From NCBI RefSeq assembly GCF_018474015.1, contig NZ_JAHCSG010000003.1, positions 496,001 through 560,000 of the forward strand: a DNA stretch of 64,000 nt, in the 5' to 3' direction. The stretch comes from Williamsia sp. CHRR-6. GTDB taxonomy: Bacteria; Actinomycetota; Actinomycetes; Mycobacteriales; Mycobacteriaceae. Below the pieces are notes generated by a model that did not search any database, was not told the DNA's origin, and saw nothing but the letters and a program-made list of their open reading frames with translations. This document shows positions 25,615-34,445 of the stretch, piece by piece; within the stretch, counting starts at the first letter, position 1; the number at the start of each line of letters is the position of its first letter. A program made the translations under genes and the position numbers.

Positions 25615-26840
25615 ACCTGTCCGCCGGCCAGATCGGTTGCGATGGAACGACAGATGTCGGCCACGATGGAGCGGTCGGTGGTGACACACCAGCGGTACCG
25701 ATCGGTGCCCTCGCACGCCGAGGCGATGATGGCGCTGGCGTGGTCGCCACCGATCGAGGCGGCTGCGAACACGCCGTCGGTCAACTCGGTCGGCGTGCGG
25801 GGACCGCGTACGCCCGGAATGGGTCGTGGCCCCAGTCCCCGTCCGATCATGCCGACGAGCATCTGTCGCTCGGCGATCTCCCGGTAGCGCGCGCCGAGTT
25901 CGGCGGACACATGACGAGGACCGGCCAGCGCCGCCAGGACGCAACCCGGCGTCGGCTCGTGACCGGCCAACTCTTCGTATCGAGTGAAGGCCTGCTCGAT
26001 GTCGGCGAGATCTGTTGTGGTGGTGTGCAACTCGTCAAGAATGGTGCGCAGTGGCACGGTACGGGCGCGACGAGGGTCGACCAGGCCGGCCGGGCTGGGC
26101 GGGATCATCCTGGTGCCCAGCGGACCGGGGCGGCCGTAGAGGTAGCCCTGGCCCAGGGTGGCGCCGATCAGGTCGGCGGCGGCCACATGATCGGCCAACT
26201 CGATGCCTTCGGCGAGCAGGGTGGCCCCGTATCGCCGGGCGTAGGTGACCGCGGCGCCGATGGTGAGCGCCGCATCGCGGCGGCACTCCTCCATCTGTGT
26301 GATCGAACGATCGAACTTCACCACGTCAGGCGCGATCAGGTCCAACAGTGCGATCGACGCCGGTCGCGCCCCCACGTCATCGAGCGCGATGCCGAAACCG
26401 TTGCGGCGCGCCGACGCAACGGTGTGCAGCACGGTGGGTGGGTCGAACAGCAACGACCGCTCGGTCAGCTCCAGCACGATCTGCATATCGGCGTCGATCA
26501 GGTCTTGCCACGGATTGTCCGCAGACGCCCAGGGCGGCGGGCATGACAGCGAGTCGGGCTCGACGTTGATGAACAGGGTGTGGCTCTGATCGATGCCCTC
26601 GGAGTGGGCCACCTCCACCGCACGCCGACGACACCACCAGTCCATCGACCCCAGTTGGCCGGCGCGGCGCGCGGCATCGAAGGCCTGCAGCGGATTGACC
26701 TCGGGATGCTCGGGCCATCGCGCCAACGCCTCGAAGCCGATGACATCGCCAGTGGCCAGATCGATGACAGGTTGGAACACTGGCACCACGCGCGAGGGAT
26801 CGTCGACGATCGCCGACGCCGCCTCATTGACCACAGTCAC
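25611..26840 (-). CDS. EAL domain protein with C-terminal DICT sensory domain
   Basis: A 409-residue putative cyclic-di-GMP phosphodiesterase. Residues ~15-245 are an EAL domain with the residues needed for catalysis: E in GFEALARW, N in FINVEPD, E in ELTER, DD in LDDVGA, K in VVKFDRS, E in AEGIE and Q in GQGYLYGRP. The C-terminal ~150 residues resemble DICT, a domain attached to cyclases and sensors. There is no GGDEF partner in the window and no membrane segment, so it is probably a soluble sensor. GTG start at 26840 with GGGTGGG upstream. Confidence 0.8.
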   Translation of the reverse strand: MTVVNEAASAIVDDPSRVVPVFQPVIDLATGDVIGFEALARWPEHPEVNPLQAFDAARRAGQLGSMDWWCRRRAVEVAHSEGIDQSHTLFINVEPDSLSCPPPWASADNPWQDLIDADMQIVLELTERSLLFDPPTVLHTVASARRNGFGIALDDVGARPASIALLDLIAPDVVKFDRSITQMEECRRDAALTIGAAVTYARRYGATLLAEGIELADHVAAADLIGATLGQGYLYGRPGPLGTRMIPPSPAGLVDPRRARTVPLRTILDELHTTTTDLADIEQAFTRYEELAGHEPTPGCVLAALAGPRHVSAELGARYREIAERQMLVGMIGRGLGPRPIPGVRGPRTPTELTDGVFAAASIGGDHASAIIASACEGTDRYRWCVTTDRSIVADICRSIATDLAGGQV

Positions 26841-27033
26841 CAGAACCCACCCCGCTGAGTACGCCGCCGAACGCGTGTGGCAGGCAACCCCCGTAGGCCC
26901 GCACGTTCGACAGCCGATTCCGGATCATGTTACTCGATCTGTAGACCGGTCGATACCTGCGGTTTCTCAGGGAAACTCCTGCATCATGGCCATTCAGATG
27001 TGATCGACAACTGCTCGACCTCGCCCGGTCCGA

Positions 27034-27714
27034 TCAGGTGGCCGGGTGACGTCGCCACCGCAGCACCGCCATCGCCACCGCCACGCTGAGCAAGCTGATC
27101 GGGACCAGCGGCGCGAAGGTGCGGGCCACCGAGATCACCGCCCCCGACGCCGCTGCTCCGAGCAGCAGCGAGACCAACGCTGCCGCTGCGGCCCGGTTGA
27201 TCGTGGAATGGGTGATCAGACCGGTCAGCAAGCCGGTGAGCGTCCCGGTGAAATAGGTTGTCGTCACCCCGGGCAGCCGGTCCATCGCGAACGCGCGGCT
27301 CTGCATCCCCATCGCCGTCGCGACACCGATCAGGGCGAGGTACTGGACCCACCCGCCGGGACGGCCGTGCGCGCCCAGCCACACCGCGCCCACGCCGGTC
27401 ACGAGCGCCCACTCGGTTGCGTAGACCGCCACCACCAGTGTGGCCGCGCCGCGCGCCGGGTGGTCATCGACGTGACGGGTGGCCACGGTGGCCGCGAGAA
27501 CCCCCAGGGCGTACCCGAGTACCGCGACCGCCGCGTGCGACATGACCCCGAACCGACCGCTGCCGATGGCCGCACCGACGACCACCACGTTGCCGGTGAT
27601 GACGCTGGCGAACACCCCACCGAGCCGGGTGAACACCAGCACGTCCACGCTGCCCGACACCGCACCGAGCAGTCCGGCGAAAACGATCGTCACGGGCCGG
27701 GCGGTGGGGCTCAT
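27034..27714 (-). CDS. YoaK family (DUF1275) membrane protein
   Basis: A 226-residue protein with about six hydrophobic helices. SGSVDVLVFTRLGGVFASVITGNVVVVG at the N-terminus and GMQSRAFAMDRLPGVTTTYFTGTLTGLL in the middle are the two family hallmarks of YoaK/DUF1275. The function is unknown; a small-molecule permease has been suggested. It is divergent from the lactate-monooxygenase-like gene across a 102-base gap containing a strong inverted repeat. Confidence 0.85.
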   Translation of the reverse strand: MSPTARPVTIVFAGLLGAVSGSVDVLVFTRLGGVFASVITGNVVVVGAAIGSGRFGVMSHAAVAVLGYALGVLAATVATRHVDDHPARGAATLVVAVYATEWALVTGVGAVWLGAHGRPGGWVQYLALIGVATAMGMQSRAFAMDRLPGVTTTYFTGTLTGLLTGLITHSTINRAAAAALVSLLLGAAASGAVISVARTFAPLVPISLLSVAVAMAVLRWRRHPAT

Positions 27715-27757
27715 CGGCTCACTCTAGGTCCGCTGGACTCCGGTGAGCGTTTAGGCT

Positions 27758-27778
27758 CACACCGCAGGATGCGGTGTG
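27758..27778. promoter_or_regulatory. Perfect 9-bp inverted repeat in a divergent promoter region
   Basis: CACACCGCA (27758-27766) and TGCGGTGTG (27770-27778) are separated by GGA, about 40 bases from the ATG of the lactate-monooxygenase-like gene. No T-run follows, so an operator is more likely than a terminator. Confidence 0.45.
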
Positions 27779-27816
27779 CGGTGATCTCCGAAGGATTCTC
27801 CAGAAGGGTGTCGTAG

Positions 27817-29106
27817 ATGAGTATCGGACGACAACGCCAGAACGCCATCTACTCGGCCGGTGTGTTCGGGCGCACTCCCGCGGTCCCCACCGATTTCGCC
27901 GAGCTGGAGCGACGAGCGAAAAAGGCGATGGGACAACGGGCCTGGGCCTACATCGGCGGTGGCGCAGGCGAAGGTACGACGATGGAGGCCAACCGCGCCG
28001 CCTTCGACAGGTGGTCGATAGTGCCGAGGGTGCTGCGTGATGTCTCGCAACGGAACCTGTCGGTGGAACTGTTCGGCAAGACCCTCGCGGCGCCGGTGTT
28101 GTTCTCCCCGGTGGGCGCTGGCGAACTGGCACAACGGGATTCGGATCTGCTGATCGGCGCGGCGGCCGCCGAGCTGGGAGTGCCCTACATCCTGTCCAAC
28201 CAGGGCTGCTCGCCGATGGAGGAGACCGCAGCGGCGATGGAGGCGGTACGCGAGGGCGCACCTCGGTGGTTCCAGCTGTACTGGTCCACCGATGACGCGC
28301 TGGTCGAGAGTCTGGTGCGGCGGGCCGAGGAGTGCGGTGCCGATGCCCTGGTGGTCACCCTCGACACCACGATGCTGGGCTGGCGGCCGCAGGACCTGAA
28401 CCTGGGATCGTTGCCCTTCGCGCGTGGCGAGGGCATCGCCCAATACACCTCGGACCCACGGTTTCAACAGATCGTCACCGAGCGGGTCGCCGAATCGGCT
28501 GGGACACAGGCAGGCCCACGCCCACGGGTGACGGCAGCCGCAGTGGCGGCGCTGGTGTCGATGGCACGCCACCTGCCCGGTGGCACCTGGGCCAACCTGC
28601 GGTCACCGATTCCTCGGGCATCGGTGGAAACCTTCCTCGACATCTACTCGCGGCCGTCGTTGAACTGGGACGACATCGCCGGGTTGTGTGCCCGGACCAG
28701 CCTGCCGGTGGTGCTCAAAGGCATCCTGCACCCCGACGACGCCAGGCGTGCAGTCGATCTGGGCGTCGACGGCATCTTGGTGTCCAACCATGGGGGCCGC
28801 CAGATCGACCGGTCCGTCGCGTCACTGGACGCCTTGGTCGACATCGTCGACGCGGTGCGCGGACGAGCGAAAGTGTTGTTGGACTCCGGTATTCGCACTG
28901 GGGCCGACGCTTACATAGCGCTGGCCCTGGGAGCCGACGCGGTGTGCATCGGGCGGCCGCACATGTACGGTCTCGCCATCGCGGGCCAGACCGGCGCGCG
29001 TGAGGCGGTGGCCAACATCATCGCAGAGCTCGACCTCACCCTCGGCCTCTCGGGTCAGACCGATGTGGCGGATCTGACCCGAGAGATGCTGCGGCGCAGG
29101 GACTGA
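27817..29106 (+). CDS. FMN-dependent alpha-hydroxy-acid oxidase, lactate 2-monooxygenase-like
   Basis: A 429-residue member of the glycolate/lactate oxidase family. The catalytic His and Arg lie in VSNHGGRQIDRS, with FMN contacts in SPVGAGELAQRDSD, FQLYW and the phosphate loop DSGIRTGADAYIALALGADAVCIGRP (two segments). Length and the AWAYIGGGAGEGTTMEANR start fit Mycobacterium lactate 2-monooxygenase, which turns lactate into acetate, CO2 and water. Other 2-hydroxy acids are possible. AGAAGGG precedes ATG 27817. It converges on the DUF2231 gene. Confidence 0.85.
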   Translation: MSIGRQRQNAIYSAGVFGRTPAVPTDFAELERRAKKAMGQRAWAYIGGGAGEGTTMEANRAAFDRWSIVPRVLRDVSQRNLSVELFGKTLAAPVLFSPVGAGELAQRDSDLLIGAAAAELGVPYILSNQGCSPMEETAAAMEAVREGAPRWFQLYWSTDDALVESLVRRAEECGADALVVTLDTTMLGWRPQDLNLGSLPFARGEGIAQYTSDPRFQQIVTERVAESAGTQAGPRPRVTAAAVAALVSMARHLPGGTWANLRSPIPRASVETFLDIYSRPSLNWDDIAGLCARTSLPVVLKGILHPDDARRAVDLGVDGILVSNHGGRQIDRSVASLDALVDIVDAVRGRAKVLLDSGIRTGADAYIALALGADAVCIGRPHMYGLAIAGQTGAREAVANIIAELDLTLGLSGQTDVADLTREMLRRRD

Positions 29107-29109
29107 ACG

Positions 29110-29595
29110 CTAGTCGCGGCGCCAGACGGATTCAGCACCGCTGTGCCCGACCTGGTAGATGAGCACCAGCGACGCGAGAGCGAAGCCCACCACCAGCACG
29201 GCCACCACGATGTTGGCGATCGACACGGTTCTGGGGTTGAGTGCCGAGACCTTGGATGTGAGCCAGCCCAGCGCCTTGTCGGAGTTCAACGCCCAGAAGA
29301 TGAGCATGAACAGGAACAGCGGCGCGACCAAGTAGAGCACCCGGTCGCCCCATTCGGTGTGCTCGTTGAGGATGCTCGACGAGGGGGTCTTCTCCTCCAA
29401 CGCCTCTCCGGCGCTGGTGGTGATCGGGGTCATGATCAGCGCGACGAGGGCCACGGCCGGCCCGACGATCCCGATCTTGCGACGCGCCGCCGGCCACGCC
29501 ACCGCGACGATGCCAAGAAGCGCGGCCAGCGGGATCGCGACCACGGTCAGGTGTACGAACAGCGGATGGGTGGGAATGCCGTCAAATGTGTCCAC
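29110..29595 (-). CDS. DUF2231 membrane protein
   Basis: A 161-residue protein with four hydrophobic helices. The opening MDTFDGIPTHPLFVHLTVVAIP contains the paired HP...H typical of DUF2231, a family of small four-helix proteins suggested to bind haem or copper. Function is unknown. GTG start at 29595. Its 3' end abuts the convergent hydroxy-acid oxidase gene by three bases. Confidence 0.8.
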   Translation of the reverse strand: MDTFDGIPTHPLFVHLTVVAIPLAALLGIVAVAWPAARRKIGIVGPAVALVALIMTPITTSAGEALEEKTPSSSILNEHTEWGDRVLYLVAPLFLFMLIFWALNSDKALGWLTSKVSALNPRTVSIANIVVAVLVVGFALASLVLIYQVGHSGAESVWRRD

Positions 29596-29658
29596 ACTTG
29601 CATCCTAAAGTCATGCGCCTGGCAGCATGCTGCGACCGCCGCAAACGCGCCCGCGCGG

Positions 29659-30555
29659 TCAGCGAATCGTGTCGGTGTCGGCCAGGAACGCCGGCAGATC
29701 CTGCGGCACCCGCGAGGTGAAGTTGGGCGGCCGCTTGTCGAGGAACGCTGCCACTCCTTCCTGACCGTCCTGAAACGACGTGTAGTACATGGCCAGCGAG
29801 TCGACTCGGTGAGCGTCGACCGGAGATGCGAAAGCGCTGTTGCGGTACAGCATGTGACGCATCAGGGCGGTGGCGACCTGCGACTTGCCGTCGGTGACGC
29901 GGTGGGCCAACGCGATGGCGGCGTCGAGCACCTCGTCATCGGGGTGCACCGAACGCACCAGGCCGATCTCCTGGGCGCGGGCGGCATCGATGATGTCGGC
30001 GGTGTAGACCAGTTCGAGGGCGTTCTGCAAACCGACCACCCGCGGCAGGAACCAACTCGACGCCGCCTCCAACACCACGCCGAGTCGACCGAAGACGAAG
30101 CCGATCCGCGCGCTCTGCGATGCGAGTCGGAAATCCATCGGCAGGGTCATGGTGGCCCCGAAACCCACGGCCGGGCCGTTGATGGCGGCGATCACGGGCT
30201 TGGGGCACTCGTAGATGGCCAGCGCCACGCGACCACCGGTGTCACGTGCACCGTGGACGATGTCGGGGTCGGTGAACCGCTCCTGCATGTCGGCCAGCGT
30301 TGGCTGCACCGACTCGTCGAGGCCGAAGACGTTGCCCTCGGTACGAAGCTCCATCCCAGCGCAGAACCCACGTCCGGAGCCGGTCACCACCACCGCGGCC
30401 ACGTCCGGGTCGGTGGAGGCGGCCCCGAACACGAACACAAGGTCCTCGGCCATCTGCGGGGTGAAGGCGTTGAGGTGGTGCGGGCGGTTCAACGTCACCA
30501 GCGCGATGCCGTCGGTGATCTCGTAGGTGACGGTTTCCAGATTCTGCAGGTCCAT
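29659..30555 (-). CDS. Crotonase/enoyl-CoA hydratase family protein
   Basis: A 298-residue crotonase superfamily protein. Oxyanion segments are GSGRGFCAGMELR and INGPAVGFGATMTLPMDFR. The second hydratase Glu appears present in the RLGVVLEAASSWFLPRVVG region, a pattern common in mycobacterial EchA proteins of unknown substrate. ATG 30555 (MDLQNLETVTYEI) fits the family; GTG 30561 six bases upstream and a longer start at 30588 are alternatives. The 100 bases upstream hold two palindromes. Confidence 0.8.
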   Translation of the reverse strand: MDLQNLETVTYEITDGIALVTLNRPHHLNAFTPQMAEDLVFVFGAASTDPDVAAVVVTGSGRGFCAGMELRTEGNVFGLDESVQPTLADMQERFTDPDIVHGARDTGGRVALAIYECPKPVIAAINGPAVGFGATMTLPMDFRLASQSARIGFVFGRLGVVLEAASSWFLPRVVGLQNALELVYTADIIDAARAQEIGLVRSVHPDDEVLDAAIALAHRVTDGKSQVATALMRHMLYRNSAFASPVDAHRVDSLAMYYTSFQDGQEGVAAFLDKRPPNFTSRVPQDLPAFLADTDTIR

Positions 30556-30604
30556 GACGCCCACGGTAGCGCCGGCCGAAATCTGCACCGTGGGACGTGC
30601 TGAA

Positions 30605-30633
30605 GGGAATATTCCCCTCCGGCCCCGGCCGGA
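30605..30633. other. Two adjacent palindromes between crotonase and lipase genes
   Basis: GGGAATATTCCC (30605-30616) is a perfect palindrome, and TCCGGCC-CC-GGCCGGA (30618-30633) is a stable hairpin followed on the plus strand by T6 at 30640-30645. Both flanking genes read leftward, so the T-run is on the wrong side for a normal terminator. The first palindrome may be an operator for the crotonase gene. Confidence 0.35.
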
Positions 30634-30663
30634 ACGCAGTTTTTTCGCAGGCGAAGCGCGAGC

Positions 30664-31860
30664 TCAGCGGGTGACCCGGGTGACGAACCGGTCGATGTCG
30701 CCCAACCCGGCCACCAAGACCCCAGGATGATCGGCCCCGGGGTACACCCGTAGCTCCACGGGCTGACGGTTGGCCTGCAGCTGTGCGGCCAGCGACAACG
30801 CTGACGGCGCAGGCACATTCACATCCAGCAGACCCTGACCCAAGAACACCGGCCGGGTGTAGCCCCGATCGGGCGTACCGAGGTAGTCGCGCAGCACGCC
30901 GTAGATGTTCGGGATGGAGCTCAGCGGACGCCGGAACAGGGTGCGCAGATCCAGTCCCTGCGAGTACGGCCGGAGCTGTTTACCGCAGGTGTTCACAGCG
31001 ATGTCGGCGAGTTGGCGACCACGCGCGGTGAGGATGTCGTTCAGTTTCAGATCGGGTCGGGCGTCTCGCAATCCGGCCAGGATGTAGAGCAGGTAGCCGT
31101 TGAGCGGACGGGGCAACACCACCGGCGGGAACTGTGGACCCCCGTACCGGATCAGCGCCTCGAGGTTCGCCGGCGCCCCGGTCGCCACCACACCGCGATA
31201 GTCCAGACCTGCACCGGCAGTGAACTGTTGGGCGTATCGACCGGTGTTGAGCGCAGCGCCCGCGCCTTGGGAGTGCCCGATGGCGATCCAGGACGTCGAG
31301 AGCGGCACCGGCAACGCATGCGCGGCGATCACCGAGTCGACCACCGAGTGCGCTGCGGTGACGCCGTTGAGGTAGCTGAGGATGCCGGGTGTCCCCATGC
31401 CGACGTAATCGGTTGCTGCGATGGCGAATCCACGTCGCAACCAGTGGTTGAGGTAGGCGGCTTCGCCCTCCTCGTGCACCTGCATCGACGGTGCACAGTC
31501 GTCGCCCATGCCGACGGTGCCGTGCGCCCACGCGATCACCGGCCACCCACCGCGCGGAGGCGTTCCACGCGGTATCAACACCTCACCGGTGCTGACCGCA
31601 CGCCGGTTCAGTTGATCGGTGGTCGAATACAACACCCGGAAAGCGTGCCCGGCCGCGCTCAACGACAGCCGCGGATCCAGCGGCACCGAACGGATCAGGG
31701 CCCCAGCGCGATCGGGGATGGGGCCGGAGTAGTCCACTGCGTCGAGGCCGGAGGTGATGGGCGCCGGCTCCGGTGGCAACGCGGTCGCCGGACCGGCCGA
31801 CAACACCGCCGTCGTCGCAGCCACCACGCACGTCATCACCGCCGTACCGATGCGCATCAT
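30664..31860 (-). CDS. Secreted lipase family protein (third of three tandem paralogues)
   Basis: A 398-residue exported alpha/beta hydrolase of the LIP secretory lipase/triacylglycerol lipase type. A signal peptide precedes ATALPPE. The nucleophile is Ser197 (GHSQG), the acid Asp346 (LLDVNVPAP) and the base His378 (GADHPG). The conserved HGTVGMGDDCAPS segment carries the oxyanion region. It is the downstream gene of three paralogues joined by ATGA overlaps, so expression is likely coordinated. Substrates may be acylglycerols or other esters; nothing defines specificity. Confidence 0.85.
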   Translation of the reverse strand: MMRIGTAVMTCVVAATTAVLSAGPATALPPEPAPITSGLDAVDYSGPIPDRAGALIRSVPLDPRLSLSAAGHAFRVLYSTTDQLNRRAVSTGEVLIPRGTPPRGGWPVIAWAHGTVGMGDDCAPSMQVHEEGEAAYLNHWLRRGFAIAATDYVGMGTPGILSYLNGVTAAHSVVDSVIAAHALPVPLSTSWIAIGHSQGAGAALNTGRYAQQFTAGAGLDYRGVVATGAPANLEALIRYGGPQFPPVVLPRPLNGYLLYILAGLRDARPDLKLNDILTARGRQLADIAVNTCGKQLRPYSQGLDLRTLFRRPLSSIPNIYGVLRDYLGTPDRGYTRPVFLGQGLLDVNVPAPSALSLAAQLQANRQPVELRVYPGADHPGVLVAGLGDIDRFVTRVTR

Positions 31861-33131
31861 CGGGCCGCCAGGATGCGCGTCAGGAACGGGGTGGAGTCCT
31901 TCACCGAGGCGTAGACGGTCCCCGAATGATCGGTGGGGTACAGGTGCAACTCGAAGGGCTGCCGGTTCGCCTGCAGCTGGGCCGCCAGCGACAACGCCGA
32001 CGGCGCGGGGACGTCGGTGTCGATGATGCCCTGGCCCAGGAAGATCGGCCGGTCGTATCCACTTGCGGGCGTCCCGATGAACCGGTGCAGTACGCCGTAG
32101 GCGTCGGGTATCGCCGAGATCGGGCGAGAAAAGAACGTGCGGACGTCGGCTGTGGTCAGTGCCGCTTCGAGCTCTGGGTAGCAGGCGATCTCGGCCTTGT
32201 CGGCCACCGCCCGGCCCCGTGCGGTCAGCAGCCCGTCGATGTTCAGGTCGGGTCGCGCTTCCCGGATGGCCGCGAGGATGTAGGCGGTGTAGGTGGTCAG
32301 CCCGGTGGGCAACCGAAACGGCGGGAACGTGGGTCCGCCGAGCTGCAGGATGGTCTCGATGTTCGCGGGGGTACCGGTGGCCACCACACCCCGGTAGTCC
32401 AGATCGGTGCCACGGGTGAATGCGGTGGCCAGCCGGGCGGCGTTCATCGCCGCACCGGCACCCTGCGACTGCCCCACTATCGCCCAGCGCCGCGCCGTCG
32501 GAACACCCATCTGCGCAACCGCTTTCACCGAGTCGACGATCGAGTGCGCCTCGGCCACCCCGTTGAGGTAGCTCATCAGGCCCGGCGTTCCCAGCCCGGC
32601 GTAGTCGGTGGCGACCACGGCGTAGCCCCGGCGCAGCCAGTGCGACAGGTAATCGCGATCTCGGATGCTTCGTGGCTGGGCCGACGGGGTGCAGTCATCA
32701 CCGATACCCACGGTGCCGTGCGCCCACGCCAACACCGGCCACCCGCCGCGCGGGGCCTGACCGATCGGCAGGAACACCGCGCCGGTGCTCACCGCTGCGC
32801 GGTCGTGTTGGTCGATGGTGGAGTAGAGGATTCGCGCCGCCGACCCGGCGCCGGGAATGGACAGGGTCGGGGCCAACGGCACCTGCTCGATCAGCGTGCC
32901 CGAGCGGGATGGGACCGGGCCCGCGAACGCGCGCACGTCGAGACCAGACCAGTTCGGCGGCGGCGTGCGCGGGTCGGTGTCGGCACCCGCGGGGGCGGCG
33001 CCGACGAGCAGAGCTGCCAGGGTCGACACGGACAGCGCACCGGCGATTGCCACCCGGAATGTCGCTGATGCTCTCAAGCCTCCACCACGCCGGGTGGCCA
33101 ACGGCATCGACCTGCGCGCGTGGGGCCTCAT
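31857..33131 (-). CDS. Secreted lipase family protein (second of three tandem paralogues)
   Basis: A 424-residue paralogue of its neighbours. The basic N-terminus and hydrophobic run IAGALSVSTLAALLVGAAPAGA form a signal peptide. HGTVGIGDDCTPS, the nucleophile motif VGQSQGAGAA, IIDTDVPAPS with the acid, and PTDHSG with the base are all present. It starts at ATG 33131, overlapping the upstream lipase stop; ATG 33107 (MPLATRRGG) is a shorter alternative. Pairwise identity to both neighbours is evident along the whole length, pointing to tandem duplication. Confidence 0.85.
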   Translation of the reverse strand: MRPHARRSMPLATRRGGGLRASATFRVAIAGALSVSTLAALLVGAAPAGADTDPRTPPPNWSGLDVRAFAGPVPSRSGTLIEQVPLAPTLSIPGAGSAARILYSTIDQHDRAAVSTGAVFLPIGQAPRGGWPVLAWAHGTVGIGDDCTPSAQPRSIRDRDYLSHWLRRGYAVVATDYAGLGTPGLMSYLNGVAEAHSIVDSVKAVAQMGVPTARRWAIVGQSQGAGAAMNAARLATAFTRGTDLDYRGVVATGTPANIETILQLGGPTFPPFRLPTGLTTYTAYILAAIREARPDLNIDGLLTARGRAVADKAEIACYPELEAALTTADVRTFFSRPISAIPDAYGVLHRFIGTPASGYDRPIFLGQGIIDTDVPAPSALSLAAQLQANRQPFELHLYPTDHSGTVYASVKDSTPFLTRILAAR

Positions 33132-34369
33132 CGTTTCCCCGGCGCGTTGAGGATGCGGGCCAGGAACGGCATCGAGTCGCGTCGCGACACCAGCTGGGCG
33201 CCGAGGTGATCGGCGCCGGGGTAGTAGTGCACCTGCACCGGTTGCCGGTTGGCGGTGAGCTGGCCGGCCAGGGTCAGCGTGGTCACCACCGGCACCGTCA
33301 GGTCGGACAGGCCGTGTCCCAGGAAGATCGGCCGGTCATAGCCGCGGGTGGGCACCCCGGCGTAGCGCACCAACGCGGCGGTGATTCCCGGCAGGCTCGA
33401 CAGCCCCCGGGTGAACATCGCGTTCAGCGTCACCTTGCGTCGCGCCAGGTCGGCGGCGAACTGGTCTGAACAGGCGGTGCCTGCCTGTGCCAGCACCGAC
33501 CGTCCCAGCGGGGTGAGCACCCGATCGATACCCAGGTCCGGTCGCTCCACCCGCAGACCCACCAGCAGGTAGGACACGAACACCGTCAGTCCACCGGCGA
33601 TGGAAGCCGGGACGAAGGCGGGCGGGAACGCCGGACCGACCGAGGCGAACACCGTCTCCAGGTTGGCCGGGGTGCCGGTGGCCACCACGCCGCGGTAGTC
33701 CAGACCCCATCCGCGGCTGTAGCCGGTGGCCAACCGCGCCGCTGCCATCGCGGCCTGCGCGCCCTGCGACTGGCCGACGATGGCGTAGCGCGGGGCCGTG
33801 GGAACGGCCAACTGGCGCAACGCTTTCACCGAGTCGACCACGGATCGGCCTTGGAGTCCGGCGTCGAGGTAGCCGGTTACGCCCGGCGTGCCCTGACCCG
33901 CATAGTCGGTGGCGACGATCGCGTAGCCACGGCGCAGGAACGAGGCGAGGTAGTGCGAATCGACCGTGGTGCGGGGCTGCACCGAGGGTGCACAGTCGTC
34001 GCCGATACCGACGGTCCCGTGCGCCCAAGCCAACACCGGCCACCCGCCGGACGGCGCCGTGCCCTGCGGGAGAAACACCGCACCGGTGCTGACGGCCGGC
34101 CGATCACGTTGGGCGACGGTCGAATACAGGATACGAAAGGCAGGGCCGGCACCCGGCAGCGACAGCGCCGGATCCAGGGCGGTGTGCGCGATCAACGTGC
34201 CCGGCCGGGCCGGTATCGGACCGGCGTAGTCCCGCGCGTCGAGTCCGGAACTGCGGGGGCCAGGCGCAGGCGCGGCCGACGCCATCGGCACCAGAGGGCT
34301 CAGCAGCCCCGCCGACAAGGCGATTGCCACGAGGAGGACTACGCGGTGATACGCGGTGCGAACGGTCAC
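33128..34369 (-). CDS. Secreted lipase family protein (first of three tandem paralogues)
   Basis: A 413-residue member. I start it at GTG 34369 (MTVRTAYHRVVLLVAIALSAG) because that yields a clean signal peptide; the longer open frame to 34474 adds a Cys/Arg-rich stretch that would run into the divergent GtrA gene. HGTVGIGDDCAPS, VGQSQGAQAA (nucleophile), LSDLTVPVVT (acid) and YPGADHLG (base) are conserved. It leads the three-gene operon; its promoter must lie in 34370-34445, shared with the divergent GtrA gene. Confidence 0.8.
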   Translation of the reverse strand: MTVRTAYHRVVLLVAIALSAGLLSPLVPMASAAPAPGPRSSGLDARDYAGPIPARPGTLIAHTALDPALSLPGAGPAFRILYSTVAQRDRPAVSTGAVFLPQGTAPSGGWPVLAWAHGTVGIGDDCAPSVQPRTTVDSHYLASFLRRGYAIVATDYAGQGTPGVTGYLDAGLQGRSVVDSVKALRQLAVPTAPRYAIVGQSQGAQAAMAAARLATGYSRGWGLDYRGVVATGTPANLETVFASVGPAFPPAFVPASIAGGLTVFVSYLLVGLRVERPDLGIDRVLTPLGRSVLAQAGTACSDQFAADLARRKVTLNAMFTRGLSSLPGITAALVRYAGVPTRGYDRPIFLGHGLSDLTVPVVTTLTLAGQLTANRQPVQVHYYPGADHLGAQLVSRRDSMPFLARILNAPGKR

Positions 34370-34445
34370 GCGATGACTGTAGGCCTTGCCCACAGTGCGC
34401 GAACACCCTCTGCAGTGGTCGAGGCGAGGGCTACCCTGACTCCTT

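Noticed and set aside
30605-30645. Rho-independent terminator with T6
   Set aside because: The T-run is on the plus strand while both adjacent genes are transcribed leftward. Listed only as palindromes.
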